From Dryocola sp032051265 (GTDB lineage Bacteria; Pseudomonadota; Gammaproteobacteria; Enterobacterales; Enterobacteriaceae): a stretch of 64,000 bases of DNA. Every line of letters starts with the position of its first letter. The stretch's first letter is position 1. Below are positions 8,384 to 17,797 of the stretch, piece by piece. The stretch covers positions 248,001 to 312,000 of the forward strand of contig DAMBYU010000001.1 in NCBI GenBank assembly GCA_032051265.1, in the 5' to 3' direction. The notes below the pieces were generated by a model, which worked only from the letters and a program-made list of their open reading frames with translations, ran no database searches and was not told where the DNA came from. The translations under genes and the position numbers were made by a program.

Positions 8384-10382
8384 ATTTAACCTCTCTGCCC
8401 CGCAATAACTTCCGCACCCAAAACCGATTCGGGCTTAACGCCGCAAGCGTGGCGCTATCGAGCGGGATCGGCTCATCGCTCATTTGCGCAGCCAGAATCT
8501 CTGCCGCCAGCGGGGCGGTACACAAGCCTCTCGAGCCCAGACCTGCCAGCATAAACAGGTTGTCATAAACCGGCGCGCTGATGGCGTTATCTTTCTCGTT
8601 GACCAGCTCAGCATAGCTTTCCAGCGTGCGGTTATAATCCGCTACGCTACCGATTACCGGCAGATGATCGCGCGTGGCGCAGCGCACGCCGCAACGCGCG
8701 CTGCCGGCGGAGATATCCACCTCTTTCAGCCAGTCGGCTTCCGGCAGGCAGTTGAGCAGGCGCTGGCGATTATGGTTCTGATCTTCCTCGCTGTAGCGCA
8801 TATCCTGTACGCCACGATGGTAGCTTGCCCCGATGCAATGCTGCTGATTGTTCGGGTTAAGCGGAGTGAGATAACCGTCATAACAGAGCACCTGGCGGAG
8901 CGCCGCAAGGGCAGGACTGGTTGGGATATGGCTTACCTGGCCGCCGACTGCGGAAACCGGCAGCTTTTCGGTTTGCAGGAACTGATTAATTTTATGTCCG
9001 TTTGCCAGCACCACCACGACGTGCTGTTGCGACGCCTGTTCGGCAAACTCTACCTGCCAGCCATCGGCTGATTTATCCAGCGCCGTAACGCGATGCCGGT
9101 AATGCATTTTCAGCCCTTGATGCTGCGCCAGCCCCAGCGCTCCGGCGGTAAGCTGTGCCGGAGAGAGCCAGCCGCCCAACGGATAGGTGATACCGCCGCA
9201 GCCTGTTTCAACCCCGCTAATTTCAGCAACGGTTTTTTTATCTACGGCGTGAGCAAGCGGCTCCGGAAACGCCAGGCTTAGCATCTGCTCGATTTTATGC
9301 TGGCTTCTTTCATCCCAGCCGAGCTGCGTGACGCCGCACCAGGCATGATCGAACTCAACGGGCAGCGAATCATACAGGCGACGGGCAAAGGTGAACGCCG
9401 CGGCGAAAAAGTTCGTCAGCGAGGCATCGTGCGTGCTCAGGAGCGGGTAAAGCGCGCCCTGGCGGTTGCCGGAAGCGCCTTGCGCGGGCGCTTCATCTTC
9501 GCAGTAAAGCGTCACCTGCCAGCCGCGACGCAGTAGCGCAAGTGAAAGCAGGGCGCTGGCAACGCCTCCACCGACAATCGCTACCTCTCTTCCCTGCGCC
9601 GGAGGGCGCGCATACCACGGGGTTTGTGCCCGCTGAGGGAGATCCTGTTCCATTATCCCGGTTAACATGGTGCGCTTGCGCCCGAAGCCTTTGGCTTTCG
9701 TCATGGTGAAACCGGCCTCGCTAAGTCCCCGGCGCACGAATCCGGCACAGGTAAAGGTGGCCAGCGTGCCGCCAGGGCGCGCCAGCTTCGCCATCGCGTT
9801 GAAGAGGCCCGGCGTCCACATATCCGGGTTTTTCGACGGGGCGAAGCCATCAAGGAACCAGGCGTCAACCTGATTCGTCAAAGTGTCATCCAGATGTGGT
9901 ATCAGTTCGTTAATATCGCCAAACCACAGGTCCAGCGTGATGCGCCCTTGCGCCAGCAGCAGCCGGTGACAGCCGGCAACAGGAAGCGGCCACTGTTGCT
10001 GGAGCGTCCCGGCAAACTCCGCCAGTTCTGGCCAGTGGCTGTGCGCCATGCGTAAATCAGCGGCGGTGAGCGGGAATTTTTCAAAACTAATAAAATGCAG
10101 GCGCTGGAGCGCGGCATGCGGCTGTTTTTCAGCGAAATGCTCAAAGGCCTGCCATAAAGTCAAAAAGTTAAGCCCGGTGCCAAAGCCGCTTTCGGCTACG
10201 ATAAAAAGAGAACGATCGTGGGTGGTGAAACGCTCTGACAGCCGATTTCCTTCCAGAAAGACATAACGAGTTTCCTCCAGTCCATTATCATTAGAGAAGT
10301 ACACGTCATCAAATTCTCGGGATACAGGTGTACCCTCTTCGTTAAAGCCAAGGTTAGCGGATTGTACAGGGGAGTGTTTCAC
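8382..10382 (-). CDS. mnmC: Bifunctional tRNA mnm5U34 biosynthesis protein MnmC
   Basis: Completes 5-methylaminomethyl(-2-thio)uridine at the tRNA wobble position. The FAD-dependent C-terminal half removes the carboxymethyl group; the N-terminal half is the SAM methyltransferase. The methyltransferase part has VAESGFGTGLNFLTLWQAF and DAWFLDGFAPSKNPDMW; the oxidoreductase part begins with EVAIVGGGVASALLSL (dinucleotide-binding GGG). The frame is open to 10442, but GTG at 10382 (MKHSPVQSANLGFN) matches the E. coli start and gives 666 residues against 668. Divergent from fabB. Confidence 0.95.
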   Translation of the reverse strand: MKHSPVQSANLGFNEEGTPVSREFDDVYFSNDNGLEETRYVFLEGNRLSERFTTHDRSLFIVAESGFGTGLNFLTLWQAFEHFAEKQPHAALQRLHFISFEKFPLTAADLRMAHSHWPELAEFAGTLQQQWPLPVAGCHRLLLAQGRITLDLWFGDINELIPHLDDTLTNQVDAWFLDGFAPSKNPDMWTPGLFNAMAKLARPGGTLATFTCAGFVRRGLSEAGFTMTKAKGFGRKRTMLTGIMEQDLPQRAQTPWYARPPAQGREVAIVGGGVASALLSLALLRRGWQVTLYCEDEAPAQGASGNRQGALYPLLSTHDASLTNFFAAAFTFARRLYDSLPVEFDHAWCGVTQLGWDERSQHKIEQMLSLAFPEPLAHAVDKKTVAEISGVETGCGGITYPLGGWLSPAQLTAGALGLAQHQGLKMHYRHRVTALDKSADGWQVEFAEQASQQHVVVVLANGHKINQFLQTEKLPVSAVGGQVSHIPTSPALAALRQVLCYDGYLTPLNPNNQQHCIGASYHRGVQDMRYSEEDQNHNRQRLLNCLPEADWLKEVDISAGSARCGVRCATRDHLPVIGSVADYNRTLESYAELVNEKDNAISAPVYDNLFMLAGLGSRGLCTAPLAAEILAAQMSDEPIPLDSATLAALSPNRFWVRKLLRGREVK

Positions 10383-10457
10383 GTAAGTTGCTCGTCTGGC
10401 AGGCGGAGAAACGATAGTAACGATGTGTGCGAAGCGGCGCAAATTTCAGACCGATTT

Positions 10458-10474
10458 GGCTGATCGGACTTGTT
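10458..10474 (+). promoter_or_regulatory. FadR binding site of fabB
   Basis: GGCTGATCGGACTTGTT matches the 17-base FadR consensus AACTGGTCNGACNTGTT at all but the first two bases and one further position. FadR activates fabB in E. coli from this same place. Confidence 0.8.
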
Positions 10475-10476
10475 CG

Positions 10477-10492
10477 GCGTACAAGTGTACGC
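10477..10492. promoter_or_regulatory. FabR operator of fabB
   Basis: GCGTACAAGTGTACGC is the near-palindromic FabR site known from the E. coli fabB promoter, where FabR represses unsaturated fatty acid synthesis. It starts 3 bases after the FadR site. Confidence 0.85.
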
Positions 10493-10539
10493 TATTGTGC
10501 CAGTCGAAATCCTAAATAGTGCAGTGAAAGAGGTATTGA

Positions 10540-11757
10540 ATGAAACGTGCAGTGATTACTGGCCTGGGCATTGTTTCCAGCATCGGTAATAACCAGCAGG
10601 AAGTCCTGGCATCTCTGCGTGAAGGACGCTCCGGGATCACTTACTCTGAAGAGTTTAAAGATTCAGGTATGCGTAGCCACGTATGGGGTAACGTCAAACT
10701 GGATACCACCGGTTTGATTGACCGTAAAGTGGTTCGTTTCATGAACGATGCCTCTGTCTATGCCTATCTTTCCATGCAGGAAGCTATCGCAGATGCTGGC
10801 CTGAGCGAAGAGGTTTACCAGAACAACCCGCGCGTTGGCCTGATTGCCGGCTCCGGTGGTTCATCTAAAGCGCAGGTATTCGGTGCGGACGCAATGCGTA
10901 GCCCGCGCGGCCTGAAAGCGGTTGGTCCATATGTTGTGACCAAAGCGATGGGCTCAGCGGTTTCCGCCTGCCTCGCAACGCCGTTCAAAATCCACGGTGT
11001 GAACTACTCTATCAGCTCCGCATGTGCCACTTCTGCACACTGCATCGGTAATGCGGTAGAGCAGATCCAGCTGGGTAAACAGGACATCGTATTTGCCGGC
11101 GGCGGCGAAGAGCTGGGTTGGGAAATGGCCTGTGAATTTGACGCGATGGGCGCACTGTCCACCAAATACAACGAGACGCCAGACAAAGCATCCCGTACCT
11201 ATGACGCGTACCGTGACGGTTTCGTTATCGCAGGCGGCGGCGGTATGGTTGTCGTTGAAGAGCTGGAGCATGCTCTGGCTCGTGGCGCGCACATCTACGC
11301 TGAAATCGTTGGCTACGGCGCAACGTCCGACGGCGCAGACATGGTTGCTCCATCAGGCGAAGGCGCGGTGCGCTGCATGAAGTTGGCAATGCACGGTATT
11401 GATACGCCGATTGACTACCTGAACACCCACGGAACGTCCACGCCGGTTGGCGATGTGAAAGAGCTCGGCGCCATCCGCGAAGTCTTCGGTGATAACTCTC
11501 CGGCCATGTCCGCAACCAAAGCGATGACCGGCCACTCCCTGGGTGCCGCAGGCGTTCAGGAAGCGATTTACTCTCTGCTGATGCTGGAGCACGGCTTTAT
11601 CGCCCCAAGCATTAACATTGAAGAGATGGATGAGCAGGCGAAAGGTCTGAACATCATTACTGAAGCAACCGAGCGTAAGCTGAACACGGTGATGTCCAAC
11701 AGCTTCGGCTTTGGCGGCACCAACGCCACGCTGGTGATGCGCAAAGTTGACGCGTAA
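10540..11757 (+). CDS. fabB: 3-oxoacyl-[acyl-carrier-protein] synthase I
   Basis: Condensing enzyme (KAS I) that elongates acyl-ACP and is essential for unsaturated fatty acids. The catalytic triad is at C162 (SSACATSAHC), H297 (NTHGTSTPVGD) and H332 (GHSLGAAG), one position lower than in E. coli because GSGGSSKAQVF is one residue shorter than the E. coli loop. 405 residues. A monocistronic unit with FadR and FabR sites upstream and a strong terminator downstream. Confidence 0.98.
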   Translation: MKRAVITGLGIVSSIGNNQQEVLASLREGRSGITYSEEFKDSGMRSHVWGNVKLDTTGLIDRKVVRFMNDASVYAYLSMQEAIADAGLSEEVYQNNPRVGLIAGSGGSSKAQVFGADAMRSPRGLKAVGPYVVTKAMGSAVSACLATPFKIHGVNYSISSACATSAHCIGNAVEQIQLGKQDIVFAGGGEELGWEMACEFDAMGALSTKYNETPDKASRTYDAYRDGFVIAGGGGMVVVEELEHALARGAHIYAEIVGYGATSDGADMVAPSGEGAVRCMKLAMHGIDTPIDYLNTHGTSTPVGDVKELGAIREVFGDNSPAMSATKAMTGHSLGAAGVQEAIYSLLMLEHGFIAPSINIEEMDEQAKGLNIITEATERKLNTVMSNSFGFGGTNATLVMRKVDA

Positions 11758-11777
11758 CACTGGGTTAATTTTGTAAG

Positions 11778-11806
11778 CGGGGCGCCTTTGGGCGCCCCGT
11801 TTTTTT
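11778..11806 (+). terminator. Rho-independent terminator of fabB
   Basis: Perfect 9-bp stem CGGGGCGCC / GGCGCCCCG with a TTTG loop and a run of seven T. Confidence 0.93.
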
Positions 11807-11821
11807 ATCGGCTACGGCAAA

Positions 11822-12829
11822 CTACACAACTATCCAGAACAAAATCATTACCACAATCAGCGCAATTAACGCCAGTCCAGGACGAGCCGAGATGGCTTTA
11901 AACGGCTCCACGAATGGCGCGATAAACGGGTTGTAGATTGGCTGGATATTCTGTACCTCAAGCGCTGCCGCCTGGTGGCGCTCGGCCCGCTTCAAAAATA
12001 CCTGGTTCAAAATATCCTGCACCTGGGCGGTGGTCAGCAGCGTCTGCGGCGTCGCCTGGAAGCGCTGCTGCGAATAATCCGTTATCTCTTTCCATTCAGC
12101 AGGCTCAAGCGGCTGTTTTAACGCGGCCTGAACGGAATGCAGAGTGGGGGCCGTTTGCTGGCTTAACGTCTGGCGCGCCTGCAGCCAGGTGGTCAGCAGC
12201 GTAAAATGTTTAGCTGGTATCAGCTCGCCGGTCTTCACGCCGGAAAGCTCCAGCATGGACTGCCAGATAAGCTTCCCTGACTCACCCGTTGCCGCAGTGA
12301 GTTTCGCAACCTGCTGATTCAGTGCGCTATGCTCTGCGGGCAGCAGAGGACGGTCGGTCGCCGGACGCTGCTGCGGCTGCGGAATGGTTAACTGGTTATT
12401 TTGCAGCAGCGTGAGCACGCTTTTTAGCTGCTGCGGCGTAAGCTGGCTGAGCGCGCTGTGGCCGAACTGCTGGCGAATATAGTCGCTTACGGCCTGGCGA
12501 TTATTTCCCTGCGGCAGCAGGTCGCTGAGCTGCTGCACAATCTGGCGCGTGGCGTGCGTAGTCTGTACGCCAGCCAGACGCTGGTTGAGGTTCTGCTCGG
12601 CGGCCGGGAAATGGCGCGAGAGTAGCGGCATCTCGTTCTTCAGCCCCAGATCGTGTTTAACCCCGGCCCACAATTCAGCGCTCTGCAACTGGCTAAGCGC
12701 GACGATACGCGTGATCAGACGTTCCAGCACGGTACGTTGTTGAGATGACAGCGGTAATTCGCCTGCAGCAGAAGGCGCGGGAGCGGGTTCTCCCGGAGGG
12801 CGTGGCGTGGCCCCCTGAATGGGTTGCAT
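11822..12829 (-). CDS. flk: Flagellar regulator Flk (RflH-like)
   Basis: Inner membrane protein that in Salmonella prevents premature secretion of the anti-sigma factor FlgM and couples ring assembly to late flagellar gene expression. 335 residues with a proline-rich N-terminus, conserved blocks LSSQQRTVLERL, ELWAGVKHDLGL, LLSRHFPAAEQNL and PQPQQRPATDRPLLPAEH, and one C-terminal membrane segment near residues 314-334. No flagellar genes are in this window. K-12 has yfcJ between fabB and flk; here there is only the fabB terminator. Confidence 0.9.
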   Translation of the reverse strand: MQPIQGATPRPPGEPAPAPSAAGELPLSSQQRTVLERLITRIVALSQLQSAELWAGVKHDLGLKNEMPLLSRHFPAAEQNLNQRLAGVQTTHATRQIVQQLSDLLPQGNNRQAVSDYIRQQFGHSALSQLTPQQLKSVLTLLQNNQLTIPQPQQRPATDRPLLPAEHSALNQQVAKLTAATGESGKLIWQSMLELSGVKTGELIPAKHFTLLTTWLQARQTLSQQTAPTLHSVQAALKQPLEPAEWKEITDYSQQRFQATPQTLLTTAQVQDILNQVFLKRAERHQAAALEVQNIQPIYNPFIAPFVEPFKAISARPGLALIALIVVMILFWIVV

Positions 12830-12952
12830 GACTTTTCCTTAATCTGACCTGATGAGCGACAAAACATTACACGGTTGTTCGTTATGCCCGGACGCCAGAT
12901 TATGGCACACTATCCGGCTTATTCTCGACGATTAACCTGACAGGTACGTAAC

Positions 12953-14089
12953 GTGAAAATCCTCGTTGATGAAAATATGCCCTATGCCCGCGAATTGTTT
13001 AGCCGCGTGGGCGAAGTAACCGCTGTTACAGGCCGTCCGATCCCGCTATCCGAGCTCGCCGACGCGCAAGCATTGATGGTGCGTTCAGTCACTAAAGTGA
13101 ATGCTGATTTGCTCGACGGTAAAGGCGTCAGCTTCGTGGGAACCGCTACTGCGGGCACGGATCATATTGATGAAGCTTACCTTGAGCGTGCGGGCATCGC
13201 GTTTTCGGCAGCGCCTGGCTGTAACGCCATAGCCGTAGTGGAATATGTCTTCTCCTCGCTGCTGATGCTGGCCGAACGTGATGGTTTCAGACTGACCGAC
13301 CGCACCGTGGGCATCGTTGGCGTGGGTAACGTGGGTTCACGTTTGCAGGCGCGGCTGGAAGCCTTCGGCGTTCGTACGCTGCTTTGCGATCCGCCTCGTG
13401 CAGACCGCGGCGATGAAGGGGATTTCCAGCCGCTGGAAGAGCTGGTACGCGAAGCCGACGTGCTGACGTTCCATACGCCGCTGTTCAAAGATGGCCCTTA
13501 TAAATCGCTGCATCTTGCCGATGAGCGGCTTATCTCAGGCCTCAGGCCGGGCTGTATCTTAATTAACGCCTGTCGTGGCCCGGTGGTGGATAACGCCGCG
13601 CTGCTGAAGTGCCTGAAAACCGGGCAGGATCTCAGCGTCGTGCTCGACGTGTGGGAGCCTGAGCCTGAGCTCAACGTCGAATTACTCGATCTGGTCGATA
13701 TCGGTACGCCGCACATCGCAGGCTACACGCTGGAAGGCAAAGCCCGCGGCACAACGCAGGTGTTTGAAGCATTCAGCGAGTTTATCGGTCAACGCCAGCA
13801 GGTTGCGCTGGACACGCTGCTGCCGACGCCAGAATTTGGCCGTATCACGCTGCACGGTCCGCTCGATCAAGCCACGCTCAAAAGACTGGTTCATCTGGTG
13901 TATGATGTGCGCCGCGATGATGCGCCGCTGCGAAAAGTGGCAGGCCAGCCGGGGGAGTTCGACAAACTGCGTAAACATTACCAGGAACGCCGTGAATGGT
14001 CATCGCTTTATATTCAGTGTGATGATGAAAGTGCGGCGACTACCCTGCAAAATCTGGGCTTTAGCGCGGTTTATCACACCGCTCGTTAA
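12953..14089 (+). CDS. pdxB: Erythronate-4-phosphate dehydrogenase
   Basis: NAD-dependent 2-hydroxyacid dehydrogenase, second step of de novo pyridoxal phosphate synthesis. The Rossmann motif is VGIVGVGNVGSRLQ; the catalytic Arg, Glu and His fall in NACRGPVVDN, LDVWEPEPE and GTPHIAGYTLEG. GTG start; 378 residues, the E. coli length. The C-terminal dimerisation domain is present. Followed by a terminator-like hairpin before usg. Confidence 0.97.
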   Translation: MKILVDENMPYARELFSRVGEVTAVTGRPIPLSELADAQALMVRSVTKVNADLLDGKGVSFVGTATAGTDHIDEAYLERAGIAFSAAPGCNAIAVVEYVFSSLLMLAERDGFRLTDRTVGIVGVGNVGSRLQARLEAFGVRTLLCDPPRADRGDEGDFQPLEELVREADVLTFHTPLFKDGPYKSLHLADERLISGLRPGCILINACRGPVVDNAALLKCLKTGQDLSVVLDVWEPEPELNVELLDLVDIGTPHIAGYTLEGKARGTTQVFEAFSEFIGQRQQVALDTLLPTPEFGRITLHGPLDQATLKRLVHLVYDVRRDDAPLRKVAGQPGEFDKLRKHYQERREWSSLYIQCDDESAATTLQNLGFSAVYHTAR

Positions 14090-14102
14090 CCCTAATCTTC
14101 TG

Positions 14103-14138
14103 TCCCACCGGCATCTGTCGCCGGTGGGATGCTCTTTT
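14103..14138 (+). terminator. Terminator/attenuator between pdxB and usg
   Basis: A 10-bp stem TCCCACCGGC / GCCGGTGGGA with a 7-base loop, then TGCTCTTTTT. Confidence 0.75.
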
Positions 14139-14158
14139 TAAGTCTGGAGTAAACCAAC

Positions 14159-15172
14159 ATGTCTGAAGGCTGGAATATTGCCGTTTTAGGTGCCACGGGT
14201 GCCGTAGGCGCGGCTGTTCTTGAACTGCTCGCCGAACGCCAGTTCCCGGTTGGTGAATTGTATGCCCTTGCCCGCAGCGAAAGCGCCGGAGAAAATCTGC
14301 GCTATGAAGGCAAAACGGTGATGGTACAGGATGCCGAAGCGTTTGACTGGACGCAGGTGCAGCTCGCCTTTTTCGTCGCCGGCGCCGAAGCTTCCGCGCG
14401 TTACGCCGACGAAGCCGCCAATTCCGGCTGCCTGGTTATTGACTCAAGCGGCCTGTTCGCTCTTGAGCCAGATGTGCCGTTAGTGGTGCCGGATGTTAAC
14501 CCGTTTGTGCTCGGCGATTATCGCAATCGTAACCTGGTCGCCGTGGCGGATAGCCTGACCAGCCAGCTGCTGACGGCCCTGAAGCCGCTGATTGAGCAGG
14601 GCGGATTGTCGCGCATTCAGGTGACTAATCTGCTGGCTGCTTCCGCGCGCGGTAAAGTTGCCGTTGACGCCCTGGCAGGGCAGAGCGCCCGTCTGCTTAA
14701 CGGCATGCCGATTGATGAAGACGATCTGTTCGGTCGTCAGCTGGCGTTCAACATGCTGCCGCTGGTGCCGGACGCCGAAGGCAGCGTACGCGCAGAGCGT
14801 CGTCTGGTTAATGAAGTACGTAAAGTGCTGCAGGACGAAGCCCTGCCGATTTCCGCAAGCTACGTACAGGCGCCTATCTTCTACGGCCACGCGCAGATGG
14901 TCAATTTTGAAGCGATGCGTCCGCTTGCCGCACAAGAAGCGCGTGATGCTTTCGGTCAGGTCGAAGACCTTGAGCTGTCTGAGGAAGGGCAGTATCCGAC
15001 TCAGGTATCCGACGCTTCCGGCAGCGCTCACCTCTCTGTCGGCTGCGTACAGAACGATTACGGCATGCCTGAGCAAATTCAGTTCTGGTCCGTGGCGGAT
15101 AACGTCCGGTTCGGCGGCGCGCTGATGGCGGTAAAAACGGCTGAAAAATTAGTGCAGGAGTATATGTACTAA
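14159..15172 (+). CDS. usg: USG-1 protein, aspartate-semialdehyde dehydrogenase homologue
   Basis: 337 residues, same length as E. coli Usg. The NADP-binding start WNIAVLGATGAVGAAVLELL and a C-terminal dimerisation domain resemble Asd. At the place of the Asd active-site cysteine (S-N-C) this protein reads VADSLTSQLLTAL, so the nucleophile is missing and dehydrogenase activity is unlikely. Function unknown. The stop codon overlaps the truA start by one base, implying translational coupling. Confidence 0.93.
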   Translation: MSEGWNIAVLGATGAVGAAVLELLAERQFPVGELYALARSESAGENLRYEGKTVMVQDAEAFDWTQVQLAFFVAGAEASARYADEAANSGCLVIDSSGLFALEPDVPLVVPDVNPFVLGDYRNRNLVAVADSLTSQLLTALKPLIEQGGLSRIQVTNLLAASARGKVAVDALAGQSARLLNGMPIDEDDLFGRQLAFNMLPLVPDAEGSVRAERRLVNEVRKVLQDEALPISASYVQAPIFYGHAQMVNFEAMRPLAAQEARDAFGQVEDLELSEEGQYPTQVSDASGSAHLSVGCVQNDYGMPEQIQFWSVADNVRFGGALMAVKTAEKLVQEYMY

Positions 15173-15987
15173 TGTCCGACGAGTTGCCAGAAATCCCGCT
15201 TCACAAGATTGCGCTCGGCATTGAGTACGACGGCAGTAAATATTACGGCTGGCAGCGGCAGAATGAAGTGCGCAGCGTGCAGGAGAAGCTTGAAAAAGCG
15301 CTCTCGAAGGTGGCAAACGAGCCGATTAACGTGTTCTGCGCCGGGCGTACCGACGCAGGCGTGCATGCTACCGGCCAGGTGGTGCATTTCGAAACGCGTA
15401 TGCAGCGTAAGGATGCGGCCTGGACATTGGGCGTAAATGCGAATTTGCCTGGTGACATCGCGGTGCGGTGGGTTAAAGCTGTGCCGGAGGATTTCCACGC
15501 CCGCTTCAGCGCAACGGCGCGTCGCTATCGCTATATTATTTATAACCAGCGTCTGCGTCCGGCGGTTCTCGCACAAGGGGTGACGCATTTTTATCATCCT
15601 TTAGACGCAGACCGGATGCACCGTGCCGCGCAGTGTCTGCTGGGCGAAAACGATTTTACCTCGTTCCGTGCGGTACAGTGTCAGTCGCGCACGCCGTGGC
15701 GCAACCTGATGCACATCAACGTGACTCGCTATGGCGCCTATGTAGTGGTGGATATTAAAGCGAACGCTTTTGTTCATCATATGGTGCGAAACATCGTCGG
15801 AAGCCTGATGGAAATCGGCTGCGGCAACCAGGCGGAAAACTGGATGGCTGAGCTGCTGGCGGCAAAGGATCGCAAACTTGCGGCTGCCACCGGCAAAGCT
15901 GATGGTTTGTATCTGGTGTCCGTGGATTATCCGGAGCATTTTGCGTTGCCTCTACCCCCTGTGGGCCCTCTGTTTTTAACGGACTGA
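15172..15987 (+). CDS. truA: tRNA pseudouridine(38-40) synthase TruA
   Basis: Isomerises uridines 38, 39 and 40 in the anticodon arm. The catalytic aspartate is D61 in FCAGRTDAGVHA. Conserved LGIEYDGSKYYGWQRQ and FTSFRAVQCQSRTPWR are also present. 271 residues versus 270 in E. coli, the difference lying at the N-terminus. Its ATG shares one base with the usg stop; dedA follows 24 bases later. Confidence 0.97.
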   Translation: MSDELPEIPLHKIALGIEYDGSKYYGWQRQNEVRSVQEKLEKALSKVANEPINVFCAGRTDAGVHATGQVVHFETRMQRKDAAWTLGVNANLPGDIAVRWVKAVPEDFHARFSATARRYRYIIYNQRLRPAVLAQGVTHFYHPLDADRMHRAAQCLLGENDFTSFRAVQCQSRTPWRNLMHINVTRYGAYVVVDIKANAFVHHMVRNIVGSLMEIGCGNQAENWMAELLAAKDRKLAAATGKADGLYLVSVDYPEHFALPLPPVGPLFLTD

Positions 15988-16011
15988 TGCAGTCGAGAAA
16001 GGTAAATCACT

Positions 16012-16671
16012 ATGGATTTTATCCGCTTTATTATTGATTTTATTTTGCATATTGATGTGCATCTGGCGGAGCTGGTCGCGCAGTATGGTATCTGGGTTTA
16101 CGCCATTTTGTTTTTGATTCTGTTTTGCGAAACGGGTCTGGTGGTCACGCCTTTCCTGCCGGGCGATTCTCTGTTGTTCGTAGCCGGGGCGCTTGCCGCC
16201 TTGCCAACCAACGATCTGAACGTGCACACCATGGTGATATTGATGGTGATTGCCGCGATTATCGGTGACGCCGTGAACTACACTATCGGGCGGCTGTTTG
16301 GCGAAAAACTCTTCAGTAATCCCAACTCGAAGATCTTCCGTCGCAGCTATCTCGACAAAACGCACGCTTTTTACGAGCGTCACGGCGGAAAAACGATTAT
16401 CCTCGCGCGCTTCGTTCCGATTGTGCGAACCTTCGCACCGTTTGTCGCGGGCATGGGGCATATGTCTTATCGTCATTTTGCGATGTATAACGTCGTTGGA
16501 GCGCTGCTGTGGGTATTGCTGTTTACCTACGCCGGTTACCTGTTCGGCGATTTGCCGATTGTGCAGGACAACCTGAAGCTGCTGATTGTGGCGATTATTG
16601 TGCTGTCGGTTCTGCCGGGCGTAATCGAAATTATTCGCCACAAACGCGCTCACGCACGAGCGCAAAAATAA
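16012..16671 (+). CDS. dedA: DedA family inner membrane protein
   Basis: 219-residue polytopic membrane protein of the DedA/VTT superfamily, linked to undecaprenyl phosphate or phospholipid translocation and envelope homeostasis. Family motifs: FCETGLVVTPFLPGDSLLF, the acidic IGDAVNYTIGRLFGE and the arginine-containing FYERHGGKTIILARFVPIVRTFAPFVAGMG. Last gene of the pdxB-usg-truA-dedA run. Confidence 0.95.
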   Translation: MDFIRFIIDFILHIDVHLAELVAQYGIWVYAILFLILFCETGLVVTPFLPGDSLLFVAGALAALPTNDLNVHTMVILMVIAAIIGDAVNYTIGRLFGEKLFSNPNSKIFRRSYLDKTHAFYERHGGKTIILARFVPIVRTFAPFVAGMGHMSYRHFAMYNVVGALLWVLLFTYAGYLFGDLPIVQDNLKLLIVAIIVLSVLPGVIEIIRHKRAHARAQK

Positions 16672-16809
16672 CTTACGAGCGCGGTTCGACCACTTTTTTA
16701 TCCAAAGTCGCGGGCCGTTATGTTTTAATGAGCACCATTTATGGTCTGGGGCAGGTCACACTGCCGCAGAAAAACTGGCATCGACCAGGTTCAAGCAGAA
16801 AGGTCATCA

Positions 16810-17730
16810 ATGAGCTGGATTGAACGAATTCTCAATAAGAGCAATATCACCCCCACCCGTAAGGCGAGCATCCCTGAAGGGGTGTGGACCAAGTGCGACA
16901 GCTGCGGCCAGGTCCTGTACCGCGCCGAGCTGGAACGCAATCTTGAAGTCTGCCCGAAGTGCGATCACCATATGCGTATGGCGGCGCGTGAGCGCCTGCA
17001 CAGTCTGTTCGACGAAGACTCTATGGTGGAACTGGGTAGTGAGCTTGAGCCGAAAGACGTGCTGAAGTTCAAAGATTCCAAAAAGTACAAAGATCGTCTG
17101 GCCTCCGCCCAGAAAGAAACCGGCGAGAAAGATGCGCTTGTCGTGATGAAGGGAACGCTTCACGGTATGCCTGTTGTCGCCGCAGCCTTTGAATTCGCCT
17201 TTATGGGCGGTTCTATGGGGTCTGTTGTCGGCGCGCGTTTTGTTCGCGCCGTTGAGCAGGCGCTGGAAGATAACTGCCCGATGATCTGTTTCTCCGCCTC
17301 CGGCGGCGCCCGTATGCAGGAAGCGCTGATGTCGCTGATGCAGATGGCGAAAACCAGTGCCGCACTGGCGAAGATGCAGGAGCGTGGCCTGCCGTATATC
17401 TCCGTGTTGACCGACCCGACCATGGGTGGCGTATCGGCAAGTTTCGCAATGCTTGGCGATCTGAACATCGCAGAGCCAAAAGCGTTGATCGGCTTTGCCG
17501 GCCCGCGCGTTATCGAGCAGACCGTGCGTGAAAAACTGCCGCCGGGCTTCCAGCGCAGCGAATTCCTGATCGAAAAAGGGGCGATCGACATGATCGTGCG
17601 GCGTCCTGATTTGCGCCTGAAACTGGCAAGCGTGCTGGCTAAATTTATGAATCTGCCGGCACCGAATCCGGACGCGCCGAGCGAACCTGTTGTGGTTCCG
17701 CCAGCGCCGGAAGAGGGTCAAGAGGCCTGA
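16810..17730 (+). CDS. accD: Acetyl-CoA carboxylase carboxyltransferase subunit beta
   Basis: Carboxyltransferase beta chain, partner of AccA, making malonyl-CoA. The N-terminal zinc ribbon has cysteines C29, C32, C48 and C51; E. coli AccD binds its own mRNA through this domain. I chose ATG 16810 (MSWIERILNK) over an upstream in-frame start at 16741 because it matches the E. coli N-terminus; two residues are inserted near position 9, giving 306 against 304. The 138-base leader after dedA may serve translational control. Confidence 0.96.
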   Translation: MSWIERILNKSNITPTRKASIPEGVWTKCDSCGQVLYRAELERNLEVCPKCDHHMRMAARERLHSLFDEDSMVELGSELEPKDVLKFKDSKKYKDRLASAQKETGEKDALVVMKGTLHGMPVVAAAFEFAFMGGSMGSVVGARFVRAVEQALEDNCPMICFSASGGARMQEALMSLMQMAKTSAALAKMQERGLPYISVLTDPTMGGVSASFAMLGDLNIAEPKALIGFAGPRVIEQTVREKLPPGFQRSEFLIEKGAIDMIVRRPDLRLKLASVLAKFMNLPAPNPDAPSEPVVVPPAPEEGQEA

Positions 17731-17739
17731 TAGTCAACC

Positions 17740-17771
17740 AAGGCAGGGCCGCTCGCGGAACTGCCTTTTTT
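17740..17771 (+). terminator. Rho-independent terminator of accD
   Basis: AAGGCAG pairs with CTGCCTT around an inner CCGC/GCGG stem; TTTTTT continues from the 3' arm. Confidence 0.85.
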
Positions 17772-17797
17772 CTTGAACCGCAGACAGAACGGGTATC

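Noticed and set aside
16807..17721. 304-codon minus-strand frame antisense to accD
   Set aside because: Shadow of accD with low-complexity His/Arg/Gln composition.
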